64,000 nt of DNA from Odobenus rosmarus divergens (taxonomy: Eukaryota; Chordata; Mammalia; Carnivora; Odobenidae): assembly GCF_000321225.1 (NCBI RefSeq), contig NW_004450276.1:776300-840299 (forward strand). Reading direction: 5' to 3'. Within the stretch, counting starts at the first letter, position 1. The number at the start of each line of letters is the position of its first letter. A program made the position numbers and the translations under genes. Of the stretch, positions 13,333 through 25,676 are shown one piece after another. Under the pieces are notes generated by a model. That model did no database searches. It was not told the origin of the DNA and was given only the letters and a program-made list of their open reading frames with translations.

Positions 13333-13526
13333 AAAAAGATTTATTTATTTATTTTGGCAGGGGAAGAGTGAGTAGGCGTGGGGGGTGGGGCAGAGGGAGA
13401 GAATCTCAAGCAGACTCTCTGCTGAGCGTGGAGCCATCATGGGGCTCCATCTCTGCACCCAAGACATCATGACCTGAGCCTAAATCATGAGTTGGTTTTT
13501 AACTGACTGAGCCTCTCGGGCACCCC
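13333..13526 (-). mobile_element. Carnivore tRNA-derived SINE with target-site duplication
   Basis: Antisense copy with tail aaaaagatttatttatttat and head complement gcctctcgggcacccc. It is flanked by direct copies of tctatttgtttactttt beginning at about 13315 and 13527, a clear target-site duplication. A third copy of the same motif at 13929 marks a second insertion into the duplicated site. Confidence 0.92.
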
Positions 13527-13540
13527 TCTATTTGTTTACT

Positions 13541-13928
13541 TTTTTTTTAAGGTTTTAACATTCTTTATTTTAGACATTTAGATTTAAGGTGTTGAAACCT
13601 ACTTGGTTTTGTGGCAAGGAGACCCTGACTGGCAATGTGTTATGGAAAATCTAGCTGTAACTGACAAGAGGCTCTCTAGTAAACCAATGAGCATATAATT
13701 TGGATGAGGGTATAATTTTTTAGAGAAAGATAGTGCAAGCGAGAGCTAGCATGGGGGAAGGGGTAGATGGGAAGGAGTAGAGAGAGAGAGAGAGAGAGAG
13801 ATTCTTTAAGCAGACTCAGAACTCAGAGCAAGGAGCCCAAAACAGAGCTCGATCCTACAACTCTGAGATCATGACCTGAGCCGAAATCAAGAATCAGACA
13901 CTTAACCGACTGAGCCACCCAGGTGCCC
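13541..13928 (-). mobile_element. Second SINE with apparent 3' transduction
   Basis: On the - strand the unit starts with a SINE head at 13928 and runs to about 13722, where the usual AAATAAAT tail is missing. It continues through about 165 bases of unrelated sequence (13549-13714) and ends in an A run (13548-13541). An AATAAA lies about 20 bases before that A run. The whole unit is flanked by ctatttgtttact at 13528 and 13929. This pattern fits a SINE transcript that read through into flanking DNA and was retrotransposed. The alternative is two separate events around a pre-existing 165-base segment. Confidence 0.6.
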
Positions 13929-14299
13929 CTATTTGTTTACTTTTTAATTCTGCTTGGTTAATTTTGATAATTTATTTTTCCTTCAGTATGTTTTCAGTTC
14001 AATCTTTAAAAAGTATTAAACAAATATTTACCTTTGATTAATAAATCTAATTTCTAATGTCTTTCTCCCCCTGATTTTATTGTTTGTTGGTTCTTTGGGC
14101 TCTCATTCATGTGAGATTATTTTCTTGTATTAAAAAAATGTTATTATGATCTTGGATTCCTTGGAAATTATTATGAGTCCTAGGCTGGAGGAGTTTTTCT
14201 CCCATTCGTTTGTTGGTTTGTTTTGTTTATTTCTTGTAGGCAGTTAGAGGGCACCATCAATCTGGGACTACTTTAAACTCAATTTCTAAAAATTAAAAA

Positions 14300-14562
14300 A
14301 ATTATTTATTTGTGGGAAAACAGTCATAAAATTTACCATCTTACATCCATTTTGAAGTATAAAATTCAATAGTGTTAAATACATCCACATTGTTGTGCAA
14401 CCAAACTGCAGAACTCTTCATCTTGCAAAACTGAAACTATCTACTCACTGAACAACTCCCTACTCCTCCTCCCCACTGGCCAAGGCAACCACCATTCTAC
14501 TGTTCACCTCTATGAATCTGACGACTCTAGGTACTTCATACAAGTGGAATCATGCAGGATTT
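14300..14562 (+). repeat. LINE-1 3' end fragment
   Basis: Contains the L1 3' UTR block 'cattttgaagtataaaattc' followed by 'acatccacattgttgtgcaa' and 'ctcttcatcttgcaaaactg', in sense orientation. Diverged, without coding capacity. Confidence 0.6.
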
Positions 14563-14584
14563 GGTTTTTTTGTGACTATTTTTC

Positions 14585-14766
14585 AAAAGATTTTTATTTA
14601 TTTGAGAGAGAGAGAGTGAGCAGGAGGGAGAGGGAGAGAGAACCTGAAGCAGACTCCACGCTGAGTGTAGAACCCAACGTGGGGCTCAGTCTCACGACCC
14701 GGAGATCATGACCTGAGCCAGAACCAAGAGTCGGACACTCAACCAACCGAGCCACCCAGGCGCCCC
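14585..14766 (-). mobile_element. Carnivore tRNA-derived SINE
   Basis: Antisense copy from aaaagatttttatttatttg to gccacccaggcgcccc. Imperfect flanking repeats (ttttgtgactattt on the left, ttttgtggctcttt on the right) look like its target-site duplication. It landed in L1 3' UTR sequence. Confidence 0.93.
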
Positions 14767-15369
14767 TTTTTGTGGCTCTTTAAACTTTTGACTTGAGGGG
14801 TTTAAAACCACACAAGTTCTATGAATTCCGTCTCCTAAACTCAGTGAATAGCAGGCTTGCAGCTATGGATTCTTACTGGAGATGGTTTTTCTCAATCTGC
14901 TTCCCTTTCACCAGAAAACAAGACTGAGAAAGGCATATAATCTCCAAAGATTCCATCTGTGGACCAGGTTTTTCCTCCTCCTCCGCCCCCATGGGTGTTG
15001 TCTGGGATGAGGGAGCACTCCCTTTATGTGCTGATGGGAACTGTGTCTCCAGTTTACCTCCTAATTACCCAGGCTGGGCTCTGTCTCATTTTGGCCCATT
15101 AACGTACCCCCCACCCACTAGGCAAATGGGTGCTCTAGGTCTCCCCTTACCTCTCACTTTCTCTGCTCTCTTGTTTCTGCACCATGAGCAAGTCCTTTAC
15201 TTCCCCACCAGCCTAACCAAGCATTTAAAAATAGGATTTTTTCCCCTTTCATTTTATTCAGTATTTTGCATGCACTATGTAGGACAGGCTTTCTGTGAAC
15301 ATTTCATCCACGATACTGCTTGAACTGGCCCATGATGATTCTTAAGAATCTTTCTAATTCTCTGTATAG

Positions 15370-15475
15370 TTAGACATGTTGGTAAGTTAGAAGATTATGC
15401 TTGTAAAAACTAATGATGTAATGTATGGTGATTAACATAACATAATAAAATTAAATTAAAAAAATAAAGTAAACT
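15370..15475 (+). repeat. LINE-1 3' tail fragment
   Basis: Ends with 'gtatggtgattaacataaca' and 'taataaaattaaattaaaaa', a typical carnivoran L1 3' terminus. Only the last hundred or so bases are recognisable. Confidence 0.6.
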
Positions 15476-16506
15476 TTTGTTGGAAATTGTGAAATAAATC
15501 TTAACTCAAGTACAGTAGAACGTCCTTGCTCATAAAATCAAACAACATATATATTGTACACATATGTGTATTTTCTTTTAAATAACAAAGCTACATTGTC
15601 TGACTTTTCAGTGCCTCCCTCTAGAATGGCTCAGGATGGAACTGAGGTTGGCCTGACATCAGACAAATTCAGAGCATCCTGGGAAATCCTGAGACCATTT
15701 CTAGAGCATCCCACCCATTCTGTACCTCTATTAAGGATGATGCAGGGTTCCAGTGTCTGAAAAAGAAATACGTAGAAGTAGGAACAATTCAGGGTAGAGG
15801 CAACCAGGCAAAATGGCTTCAGAAGAAACGTAGTGCATTTGGAAAAACAAATGAAATAAAGTAACAGAAAAAAAAAATAGTCAGGGAGGCAGATGCAGGC
15901 AACTTTGGCCTTTTGATGTGGGTGTTCACAGCAAGACAGTCGCCAGGCAGAAGTGTGACTAGGTCAGCCTTTCACAGACTCCTGAGGTCTCCTGGGCTGC
16001 ACACACACAATCTGATCTGTATTGAAAGGGCAAGGATTTCAGCTTTTATAATGGGGACAAATCACAAAAGGGCATGTATTTTGTGCAACAAAATACACGG
16101 ACATGACACAAAAAGTAGAGCATTCTGAAAACAAGACCTCCAGGAAAACCAAACGAAACAAAGCACAGAGCCATTCGTTTCTCCTGCCATGCCTTTTTAG
16201 GCATCCAGGAGAAGGCTCTGAACCCACGGGCTGTTGTGATTGCAAGGTGACAAGTCAAGGCGCTAACTCTGCCCTGCAGCTGCTTTTACAACACTGGGCT
16301 CTCTACCAGGACCTATGCTCAGTCTTGACTACCTATCAGATTGGTGCATTTAACCCCTTGAAGGTAGGACTTCTATCATTTGAGAATACAAAATAAAATA
16401 CTCCAGGATGTCCACAATCATGTTAAAGCAATGAAATATTTTGAAGGTATATAAATCTTCACTAGCATTCATGCATAAGGCATTTTCTCTTAAAATACAT
16501 GCACAT

Positions 16507-16507
<1 letters not shown>

Positions 16508-16543
<36 letters not shown>
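16508..16543. repeat. (CA)n microsatellite
   Basis: Perfect dinucleotide run of about 18 units. It generates the poly-His/Thr and poly-Cys/Val frames seen around it on both strands; these are artefacts. Confidence 0.97.
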
Positions 16544-17604
16544 ATAGCAACAAAAGCAAAACTGCTACCCACCGATCCAAAAGGAGCAACTGGGACACTG
16601 AGAGGGAAGAGTTAATGAATGGCGGCCACCTCAGGACACCTCTGAACCACATTGTTGGCATGTGACCACTTGTGACCTGCTTAAGGTCGTTTACCTGGAG
16701 ATAGCAACCTTGACAAGATAAATCTGCTTCTGTGTCTAGGCCCTCCCCTAACCATCTGTTCTCTTTAAGAAATATGGGCCTGTGGACGTGCCTGTGGACA
16801 GCAGTGAATTTAGCCCCAGGGAACACTGTGGGGGCAGGGGGGCTGCCCTTCACAGTTATAGCCACCCAAAGTCAACAGTTATTAGAAAATAACACCAGCC
16901 CTTAGGCATCCCTGTTTGGGTTGTTAATCCACAAAGGCTTTATGCCTTTTAATCATTTATTCTAATTTTACTACCTGTTAAAACTCTATCTCCATTTCCA
17001 GTTGGTGTAGAATCACAGCACTGTCTCTGACCCCGGTCTAATACAGGGTGTGTGGGATTCGAGAAGATACCCCACGGATGGTCTTTTTGCAATTCATCTC
17101 CAAGGAAATTTTATCCGTCATGTACTAGAGAGGAGCTGTAGGTATTTTTGTGACAATACGATTCTTTCGTCACCAGTGAAAGCTGGGTAAAATGGCAGGG
17201 CTGGGAGGCATTGGGGTACTAACTCTTTCCTGATTAAGTTTTGAATCTCAGAGAGGGCCAAAGACAGGTGCTATGCCTCCATCTTTTTTCTACTTGGTTA
17301 TCTATCTAACAAAGCATGGGGCTTTGATGGAAATCCAGGGCCTAGAGTTTGATGAGGGGCACAATAATAATTAGGTGCCGGAATATAGCCCACCTCTCTC
17401 TTTGAAAATCGCTCCCTGTGGAGGGTAGAATTTGACCCAAGGGTTTTGAAAGAGAAGTGAGAACACAAGGGATGGGCTAATAACCCATTTTATTCTCTGT
17501 ACCTCTGATTATTCATGCCAAATTCACCTGACTCTTTAAAGGATACAATTTTGATGCATGTTTCTTCATGCTTTTAATTAGATGAAGCTAGAGGGTGGAA
17601 TATT

Positions 17605-17740
17605 ACTTCATTCATTCATTTATTCATTCATTCAACAAATATTTATTGAGTGCCTCATGGACCAGACACTGGGATATAGCAGGGAACACAACACATTCTC
17701 TGCCTTCAAACTGATGATTGAATTAAAATTATGTGACTTT
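17605..17740 (+). repeat. L2-like 3' end fragment
   Basis: A run of 'attcattc' units leads into 'caacaaatatttattgagtg' and 'cctcatggaccagacactgg', the classic 3' end of L2 in mammals. Confidence 0.6.
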
Positions 17741-18589
17741 TAACCTTGCAGTTGTCTTTGAAAAGCCACAAAAAAATTATTATCTGGTATCCTCGGAACT
17801 GCATCTTTTTAATTCCTATGAATACTAGTGAATTAACGTGAAATCACTCAAACTCAATTCCAGGCAAATGTTTGGCAAACTTAAACTCTTCAAAACATCT
17901 TTATATACTCAAGTAGTATGGTAGGATTTTAAAGAAAGAACAATTGGTATGTCATGCACATGAAATGGTTCATAACATCTAGAATCCTGTGTGTACAATG
18001 CAGTAGTTCTTAACACTTTATTATTAGCATTATGCATATGCATGCATTATGTGCATAAGTAGCGTATGCCTGAGAGGAATGAGTACACATTGTGAGTATA
18101 TACATGGTGCACATTATTTATAGTAAAGACAACTTATTTAGTCATATTGGCTCAGATCCTACCATGGAGTGAAAAACTAAAGAAATCAGTTCAGGCAACA
18201 AAGTAGAGGCCTGATAAGCAAGTGAGAGTCTTTAAAAGAAAATATGTAGTAAGAACACTCCCTTTTTTAAATTTACTAATGTCTACTGACATTTCTTCTG
18301 CTATCGCTATGGCAGATGATAGGAAAGAAAAACTAGGGGAAAAAAAAGAGCCTAGATGCTTTTAAACATGTCATTATGGCCGCTTGTCTGTAACTTGTCA
18401 CACTGTGGCCAAATTTTATATAAAGATCTACGTAGGTTTGTAGAGAGTACTCACTGACATAGAAACACAAACTCTGAATACATTTAAGGTTAAAACTGTG
18501 TGATGACATTGGCAGGAGCTATTCCTTCATCAATGCAAGGTATATCCCTTCTGTGTATGTTCTACACATGGGATGATGGAGAAACGGGG

Positions 18590-18735
18590 TGCCAGAGTCA
18601 TGTTGCTTAATTTCTGGTTCTGACACCAGCACTTTTGTGTGATCTTGAACAAGTCACTTAAGCCTTCCCGTCCTTTGCTCATCTGTCAAAAGGGGTTAAG
18701 AAAAATTACTCCTAACCCTTAAAGTGTTATGTGGA
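18590..18735 (+). repeat. MIR-like SINE fragment
   Basis: Sense MIR pattern: 'tctggttctgacaccagcac', then 'gtgatcttgaacaagtcact' and 'ctcatctgtcaaaaggggtt'. Confidence 0.6.
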
Positions 18736-20624
18736 TTTCCCCCCTATTATTGTCTATCATGGATTTCCTTTCATTGCAGGACCTATGTAATAAGAAAAAA
18801 AAAAAAAGTCCAGACAAATGTGTGACAAACTGAAAGATAGCAGAACAACTTAAAATACCGAAATAATGCCAAATAAAATGCAATTAATTTATGCTGATAA
18901 TTGATATTTGTGGAGTATCCCAGATTGTCCTCTTTAACAGACATTTGGGCAGACCAGCCCATGTCGGGGCCAAAGAAGGTGCTGGTCAGGTATTCTCTCC
19001 TGTACATTATACCCTCCCAAACCTTCTACCAGTAATTGTTTTTTCCCTAAAGCAATTTTTCATGACTCTGACACCATTCCCATGAAATGTGACATTTTAA
19101 CAAATAGGAGTGCCATGTCTATGAGATTTATCTTCACTCTTCTCAATACCATCATTCCCTGAACTGTGTACCGCCTTACATGAGAAACGCAACCTCTTTT
19201 GTGCTATGTGGCAGCTGGAAAGTTCATATGGTAAAAAGCTCTTCCTAGGGTATACAAACTGTGAAATGTATTTTAAAATAAAGTTTTAATTACCCTTCGC
19301 AATTCAGAGCCAGCTTCTGGTTTTAGTCTAATTTAAACAGGGTTTTTCTCTCTGGCAGCCATCTGTTCCTTTTGCGTAAGCCTACACTTAAGTCATAATA
19401 TTGAAACTGTGACATCATTCCTTCTATGATGTCATTAAATATCTCTGTAAGGTGGGGACCCGTGTAGTCAGGGAAGTGAATAATGTAGGAGAAAGATGCT
19501 TGTTCAACTGTAGATAATGGGAAATACAATGAATACAGAACGACCTGAATTATTTTTCTATTGCTTTTCATTCCCAATTATTTTCTCATGTTGAAAAGAC
19601 TGTTCCATAAAAGTAATCCCTTAATACAGAAAGATAAATGAAGCTTTAAAATGCTTACGTATATGGAATAAACGAGCATGGTCATGTGAATGCACCATTC
19701 TAATTGCAGGTCTGACTTTGTGTGAAACCAAAGTTTCTGGGCGATATTTAATCGAAATAACAAGTTATGCTTTCTAACCATAGGCAATGTTTAGACCACA
19801 CTTTAAGAACCAGGTTTATTCAGGGGGAGGCTGGGAAGATGACAGAGTAAGACGACCCTAAGCTCGCCTTGTCCCACAAATACAACACAATAATGCATCA
19901 GTGTGAATGACCCGATGACTACCAGAACAAACTCGACCACTGAAAGCAGAGAAGAGGCCACATCAAAGAGGGCACAAAGGGCGGAGACACAGCGTGGACA
20001 GTGTGGAGATAAATGGCCGTCCTTGGGGGATGGGGCAGCCTTGGGTGAGGAAAGGAGAGAGAAATAGACTAATACCTGGGGGAGGCTGCACAGGGAAGAC
20101 GACTCTCCAGAACATTTGGCTTTGAAAGCATGAGAGGCCAAATTTTGTGAGTTCTTATCAGAACCTAACCAGAGGGACCTCAAGCCTGGAATTTTAAAAA
20201 CTGGAGGGCTCAGTTCTGGTAAAGCCCAGAGTGGAATAAGAAGCTGAATTCCTGCCCTTAAAGAGACAGCACAACAAACAGCCCACAGAGATACAGCCCA
20301 GAAGCAGCAGTTTGAAAAACGTCTGGGGTATGTGGGAGAGAAAGCTATTTACTCATCTCAGAGCATGTCTGGAGGGGAGGGATCATTGGAAGGCCCCTTC
20401 AGGAACAAATGAGCTGTCAGATGTCATCTTCTTCCCTTGCTGCTCAGCATAAACACACAGCCACCTGTAGGAACCAGCAGGGCACCGCCATCCACTACCT
20501 AACTTGTTTACACCAAGCCTCACTCACCTAGGCTTCAGTGGATCTGTTCAGAGGTCCACACCAAGACACATAGTAAAAATGATAAAAAGTACTGATTAAA
20601 AAAAAAATCTTAAAAGCCCCAAAG

Positions 20625-20817
20625 GGGGGCACTGGGTGGCTCAGTTGGTTGAGCTTCCAACTCTTGATTTCAGCTCAGGTCATGATCTCAGGGTCCTGGG
20701 ATCAAGGCCCGTGCCAGGCTCTGTTCTCAGCGGGGAGGAGTCTGCTTGAGATTCTCTCTCTCCCTCTCCTTCTGCCCCTCCCCCTTCCCTGAAATAAATA
20801 AATTAGTTTTTTAAAAA
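20625..20817 (+). mobile_element. Carnivore tRNA-derived SINE inside the L1
   Basis: Sense copy from ggcactgggtggctcagttg to the AAATAAATAAATTAG/A-rich tail; older 'ccaactcttgatttcagctc' core subtype. Confidence 0.93.
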
Positions 20818-23800
20818 AGCAGCAAAAGAAGACAGTTACATACAAGGGAAACCGCATAAGGCTACCAGCAGATTTTTCAACAGAAACTTTGTAAGTCAGA
20901 AAGGAGTGGCATGATCTATTCAAAGTGCTGACAGGAAAAAATCTGCAGCCAAAAGTACTCTACCCAGCAAGGCTATCATTCAGAATAGAAGGAGAAATAG
21001 AGTTTCTCAGACAAGCAAAAGGTAAGGAGTTCATGACCACTAAACCAGCCCTACAAGAAACATATAGGAGACTTTTTGAGTAGAAAAGAAACACCGTAAG
21101 AGTAAGAAAAGTAGGAAACATAAAAGCAGTAACAGTAAGTATATCTGTAACAATCAGTCAAGGGATTCACAAAATTAAAGGATGTAAAATATGACACCAT
21201 ATAACTAAAACATGGGGTAGGAGGGAGAGGAGCAAAAAATGGGTTCAAACCATCAACTTAATATAGACTGCTATATGCAGAAGATGTTATATACAAACCT
21301 AATAGTAACCACAAATCAAAAACCAGTCATAGATATGCAAAGATAAAGAGAAAGGAACCCAAGTATATCACTAAAGGAAGGCGGCCAACCATGAGAGAGC
21401 AAGAGAAGAAAGGATCAGAGAAAATCTACAGAAACAGCCACAAAACAAGTAACAAAAAGGCAATAAATACACATCTATCAATAATTACTTTGAATATAAA
21501 TGACCTAAATGCTCCAATCAAAAGACATAGGGTGACAGAATGGATAAAAAACCAAGACCCATCTACATGCTGCCTACAAGAGACTTATTTTAGACCTAAA
21601 TACACCTGCAGATTGAAAGTAAGGGAATGGAGAAACATCATGGAAATGGATGTCAAAAGAAAGCTGGTATAGCATTACTTATATTGGACAAAATGGACTT
21701 TAAAACAAAGACTGTAATAAAAGACAAAGAAGAACACTGTGTAATAATAAAGGGGACAGTCCAACAAGAAGATATAACAATCGTAAATACTCGTGCACCC
21801 AACATGGAAGCACCCAAATGTGTAAAGCTATTATTAACAAACATAAAGGAAATAATCAATAGTAACACAATAATAGTAAGGGACTTTAACATCCCACTTA
21901 CATCAATGGGCAGATCATCCAAACAGAAAATCAACAAGGAAACAATGGCTTTGAATGACACACTGGACCAGATGCATCTAACAGATATAGTCAGAACATT
22001 CCATACTAAAACAGCAGAAGACACATTCTTTTCAAGTGCACATGGAACATTCTCCAGAATAGATCACATATTAGGCCACAAGACAAGTCTCAACAAATTC
22101 AAAAAGGTTGAAGTCATACCATGCATCTTTTCTGACCACAACACTATGAAACTAAATCAACCACAAGAAAATATCTGGAAAGAGCACAAATACATGGAGG
22201 TTAAATAACATGCTACTAAGCAATGAACAGGTCAACTAAGAAATCAAAGAAGTCAAAAATTACATGGAAATGAGAATGAAAACACAACAGTCCAAACTCT
22301 TTGGGATGCAGTAAAAGCAGTTCTAAGAGGAGAGTATGTAGCAATACATCTATCTCAAAAAGCAAGAAAAATCTCAATTAGGCAACATAACCTTACACTA
22401 AAGGAGCTAGAAAAAGAAGAACAAACAAAACATGAAACCAGCAGAAGGAAGGAAATAATAAAAATTAGGGCAGAAATAAATGACATCAAAACTAAAAAAG
22501 CAATAGAACAGATCAATGAAACCAGGGGCTTGTTCTTTGAAAAGATCAACAAAATTGATAAACCTCTAGCCAGACTCATCACAAAAAAAGGGGGGGGGGA
22601 GAAAGGATTCAAATAAACAAAATCAGTAATGACAGAGGAAAAACCACAAACCAACACCACAGAAATAAAATGATTGTAAGAGAACAGTATGAAAAACTAT
22701 ATGCTGACAAACTGGAAAACCTAGAAACATATAACCTACCAAAACTCAAACAGGAAAAAAATAGAAAACTTTAACAGACCAATTACCATCAGTGAAATTA
22801 TATCATTAATCAAAAAATGATCAACAAACAAAAGTCCAAGACTGGATGGCCTCACAGGTGAATTCTACCAAACACTTAAAGAACAGCTAGTACCCATTCT
22901 TCTCAAACTATTCTAAAAAAAATAGAAGAGGAACAAAAACTTCCAAATTCATTCTATGAGGCCAGCATTACCCATAAACCAGATAAAGATACCATAAAAA
23001 AGGAGAACCACAGGACAGTATCTCTGATGAACCCAGATGCAAAAATCCTCCCCCAAAATATTAGGAAACTGAATCCAACAATACATTAAAAAAATCATTC
23101 ACAACAATCACATGGAATTTATTCCTGGGATGCAAAGGTGGTTCAATATTCCCAAATCAATCAATTTGATATATCACATCAATAAGAAAAAGGACAAAAA
23201 CTATATGATCAGTTCAATAGATGCAGAAAAAGCATTTAACAAAGTACAACATCCATTCATGATAAAAACACTCAACAATAAGGGTTAGAGAGAACATACC
23301 TCAACATAATAAAGGCCTTATATGAAAACTCCACAGCTAGCATCATACTCACTGGGGAAAAACTGAATGCTTTTCCCTTAAGGTCAGGAATAAGACAAAG
23401 ATGTCCACTCTCACCACTTTTATTCAACATAGTACTGGAAGTCCTAGCCACGGCAATCAGACGACAAAAAGAAATAAAATCATCCAAATTGGTTAAGGAA
23501 GAAGCAAAACTGTCACTATTTGCAAATGACATGATACTGTATCTAGAAAACACTAAAGACTTCACCAAAAAACTATTAGAACTGATAAATGAATTCAGTA
23601 AGGTTGCAGGATACAAAATCAATATACAGAAATCCATAGCATTTCTATACACTAATAATGAAGCAGCAGGAAGAGATATTAAGAAAACAATCCCACTTAC
23701 AATTGCACCAAAAATAATAAAAGACCCAGGAATAAACTTAGCCAAAGAGGTGAAAGACCTGTACTCTGAAAACTATAAAACACTGATGAAAGAAATTGAA

Positions 23801-24007
23801 GACAACACAAATGGAAAGATATTCCATGATCATGGATTGGAAGAGCAAATACTGTTAAAATGTTCATACCATCCAAAGCAATCTACAGATTTAATGCAAT
23901 CCCTATCATAATACCAACAGCATTTTTCACAGAACCAGAATAAGCAATTCTAAAATTTGTATGGAACCAAAAATAAATAAATAAATAAAACCCTAACTAG
24001 CCAAAGC

Positions 24008-24539
24008 TGTTGACCTCTGAGAGTTGTGGACCTGGGGTGGCAAAGGAACTGAGAAAGACAGATGACAGTAAAGCGAGGCACAGGGGACCCCGAGTTAACA
24101 GCCCGAGGTCCCAAGGTTTATTTTCCATAATCTAATATACCTTCTACAATGACATAGATCCATAATGATTTACAGCAAGGGCTTAATAGGGCACATTCTT
24201 CCATGTACATGGGTTAGTCAAGGGAAGCAATGGGAGTGGAGAAGGAATAAAGAAATTTGTAACTGGCTGTGATCAATTAATTGTAAACACCATTGTACTC
24301 AGACCTTAACACAGGATAAGAGAACAAAGAAGGGAATGCACAGTGTGCTTTTTACAGCTGGCTTCCTATCTGCAAAACATCTTCTGCTGTGTATTTTAGA
24401 ACAGACCACACACTTCCCAAGGGCATTTCACTCTGATCCTTTTGGGTTATTTTTAACCCTGCAATCTCGAGTTTTCTCAGAGATCTTGGAGTCGGAATGA
24501 ATAGGCACCAGTGGTCGTTGTGGCATTTTGTTTCCCACA
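24008..24539 (-). mobile_element. Solo LTR of an old endogenous retrovirus
   Basis: A 532-base block interrupts the L1 ORF2. It has TG...CA ends (TGTTGACC at the left, TTTCCCACA at the right) and is flanked by perfect 6-base duplications CAAAGC at 24002-24007 and 24540-24545; removing it restores continuous L1 sequence. Read on the - strand it begins TGTGGGAAAC and has an AATAAA at 24122-24117 followed by a GC-richer part, a normal U3-R-U5 order. The 6-base duplication suggests a class II (beta-like) origin. No internal retroviral genes remain, so it presumably arose by LTR-LTR recombination. Confidence 0.85.
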
Positions 24540-25141
24540 CAAAGCAATCTTGAAAAAGAAAAACAAAACTGAAGGTATTAAATCCCAGATTTCATGTTAT
24601 ATTACAAAGTTGTAGTATTCAAAACAGTATGGTACTGGCACAAAAACAGACACATAGATCAGTGGAACAGAATAGAAAGCCCAGAAATAGGCCCACAATT
24701 ATCTGGTCAATTCATCTTTGACAAAGGATAAAGAATATGCCGTGGGAAAAAAACAGTCTCTTTAACAAAGGATGTTGAGAAAACTGGACAGCTACATGCA
24801 AAAGAATGAAACTGGGCCACTTTCTTACACCATACATAAAAATAAACTCAAAATGGGTCAAGTACCTAAATGTGAGACCTGAAACCATAAAAATCCTAGA
24901 AAAGAGCACAAGCAGTGATTTCTCTGACATTGGTCATAGCAACATCTTTCTAGATATGTCTCCCGAGACAAGGGAAATAAAAGCAAAAATAAAACACTGA
25001 GACTACGTCAAAATAAAAACTTCTGCACAGCAAAGGAAACAACCAGCAAAACTAAAAGACAACCTACTGAATGGGAAAAGATATTTGCAAATGAGGTATC
25101 TGATAAAGTTAGTATCCAAAATATATAGAGCTTACACAACT

Positions 25142-25143
<2 letters not shown>

Positions 25144-25180
<37 letters not shown>
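25144..25180. repeat. (CA)n microsatellite in the L1 3' part
   Basis: Perfect AC run of roughly 18 units inside the L1. The poly-Val/Cys frame on the opposite strand is an artefact of it. Confidence 0.96.
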
Positions 25181-25181
<1 letters not shown>

Positions 25182-25651
25182 CCAATTACAAGATAGGCAG
25201 AAGAAATGAACGGACCTTTCTCCAAAGAAGACATCCAATGGCCAACAGACACATGAAAAGATGCTCAACATCACTCAATCATTGGGGAAATGCAAATCAA
25301 AACCACAATGAGGTATCACCTCGCAACAGTCAGAATGGCTAAAATCCAAAAAGTCAAGAAACAACAAGTGTTGGTGAGGATGTGGAGAAAAAGGAACTCT
25401 CGTGCACTGTTGGTGAGAATGCAAACTGGTGCAGTCACTGTGGAAGATTATGGAGTTTCCTCAAAAAATTAAAAATAGAACTACCCTACATTCCAAGAAT
25501 CACACTAGTGGATATTTACCCAAAGAATACAAAAACACTAATTCGAAGGGATATATGCATCCCTATGTTTATTGCAGCGTTATTTATAATAGCCAAACTA
25601 CAGAAGCCACCCCAGTGCCCATCAATAGATAAACGGGTAAAGAAGAAGTGG

Positions 25652-25676
25652 TATATATATATATATATATATATAT
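25652..25676. repeat. (TA)n microsatellite in the L1 3' part
   Basis: Perfect TA run of about 12 units within the L1 3' region. Confidence 0.95.

Larger units (their letters stand above)
11380..14300 (+). mobile_element. Old LINE-1 (L1M-type) 3' region, interrupted by SINEs
   Basis: T-rich sequence with the signature of the long 3' region of old L1M elements: 'aaaggctgttttatctgata' and 'gtgctttaaagatattccat', then 'aaaacttcagccattgtctc' and 'ttcaaatagtgcttc'. Three SINE insertions split it (11974, 13333 and 13541). It has no usable reading frame. Confidence 0.6.

Noticed and set aside
16350..16865. 171-codon - strand frame with a Cys/Val run
   Set aside because: It is kept open by the CA microsatellite at 16508-16543; there is no domain and it is not flanked by exon signals.
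21391..23911. Series of medium-length frames that might be a gene
   Set aside because: They are broken ORF2 pieces of the L1, out of frame with one another.
24352..24540. 62-codon - strand frame as a gene
   Set aside because: It lies wholly inside the solo LTR.
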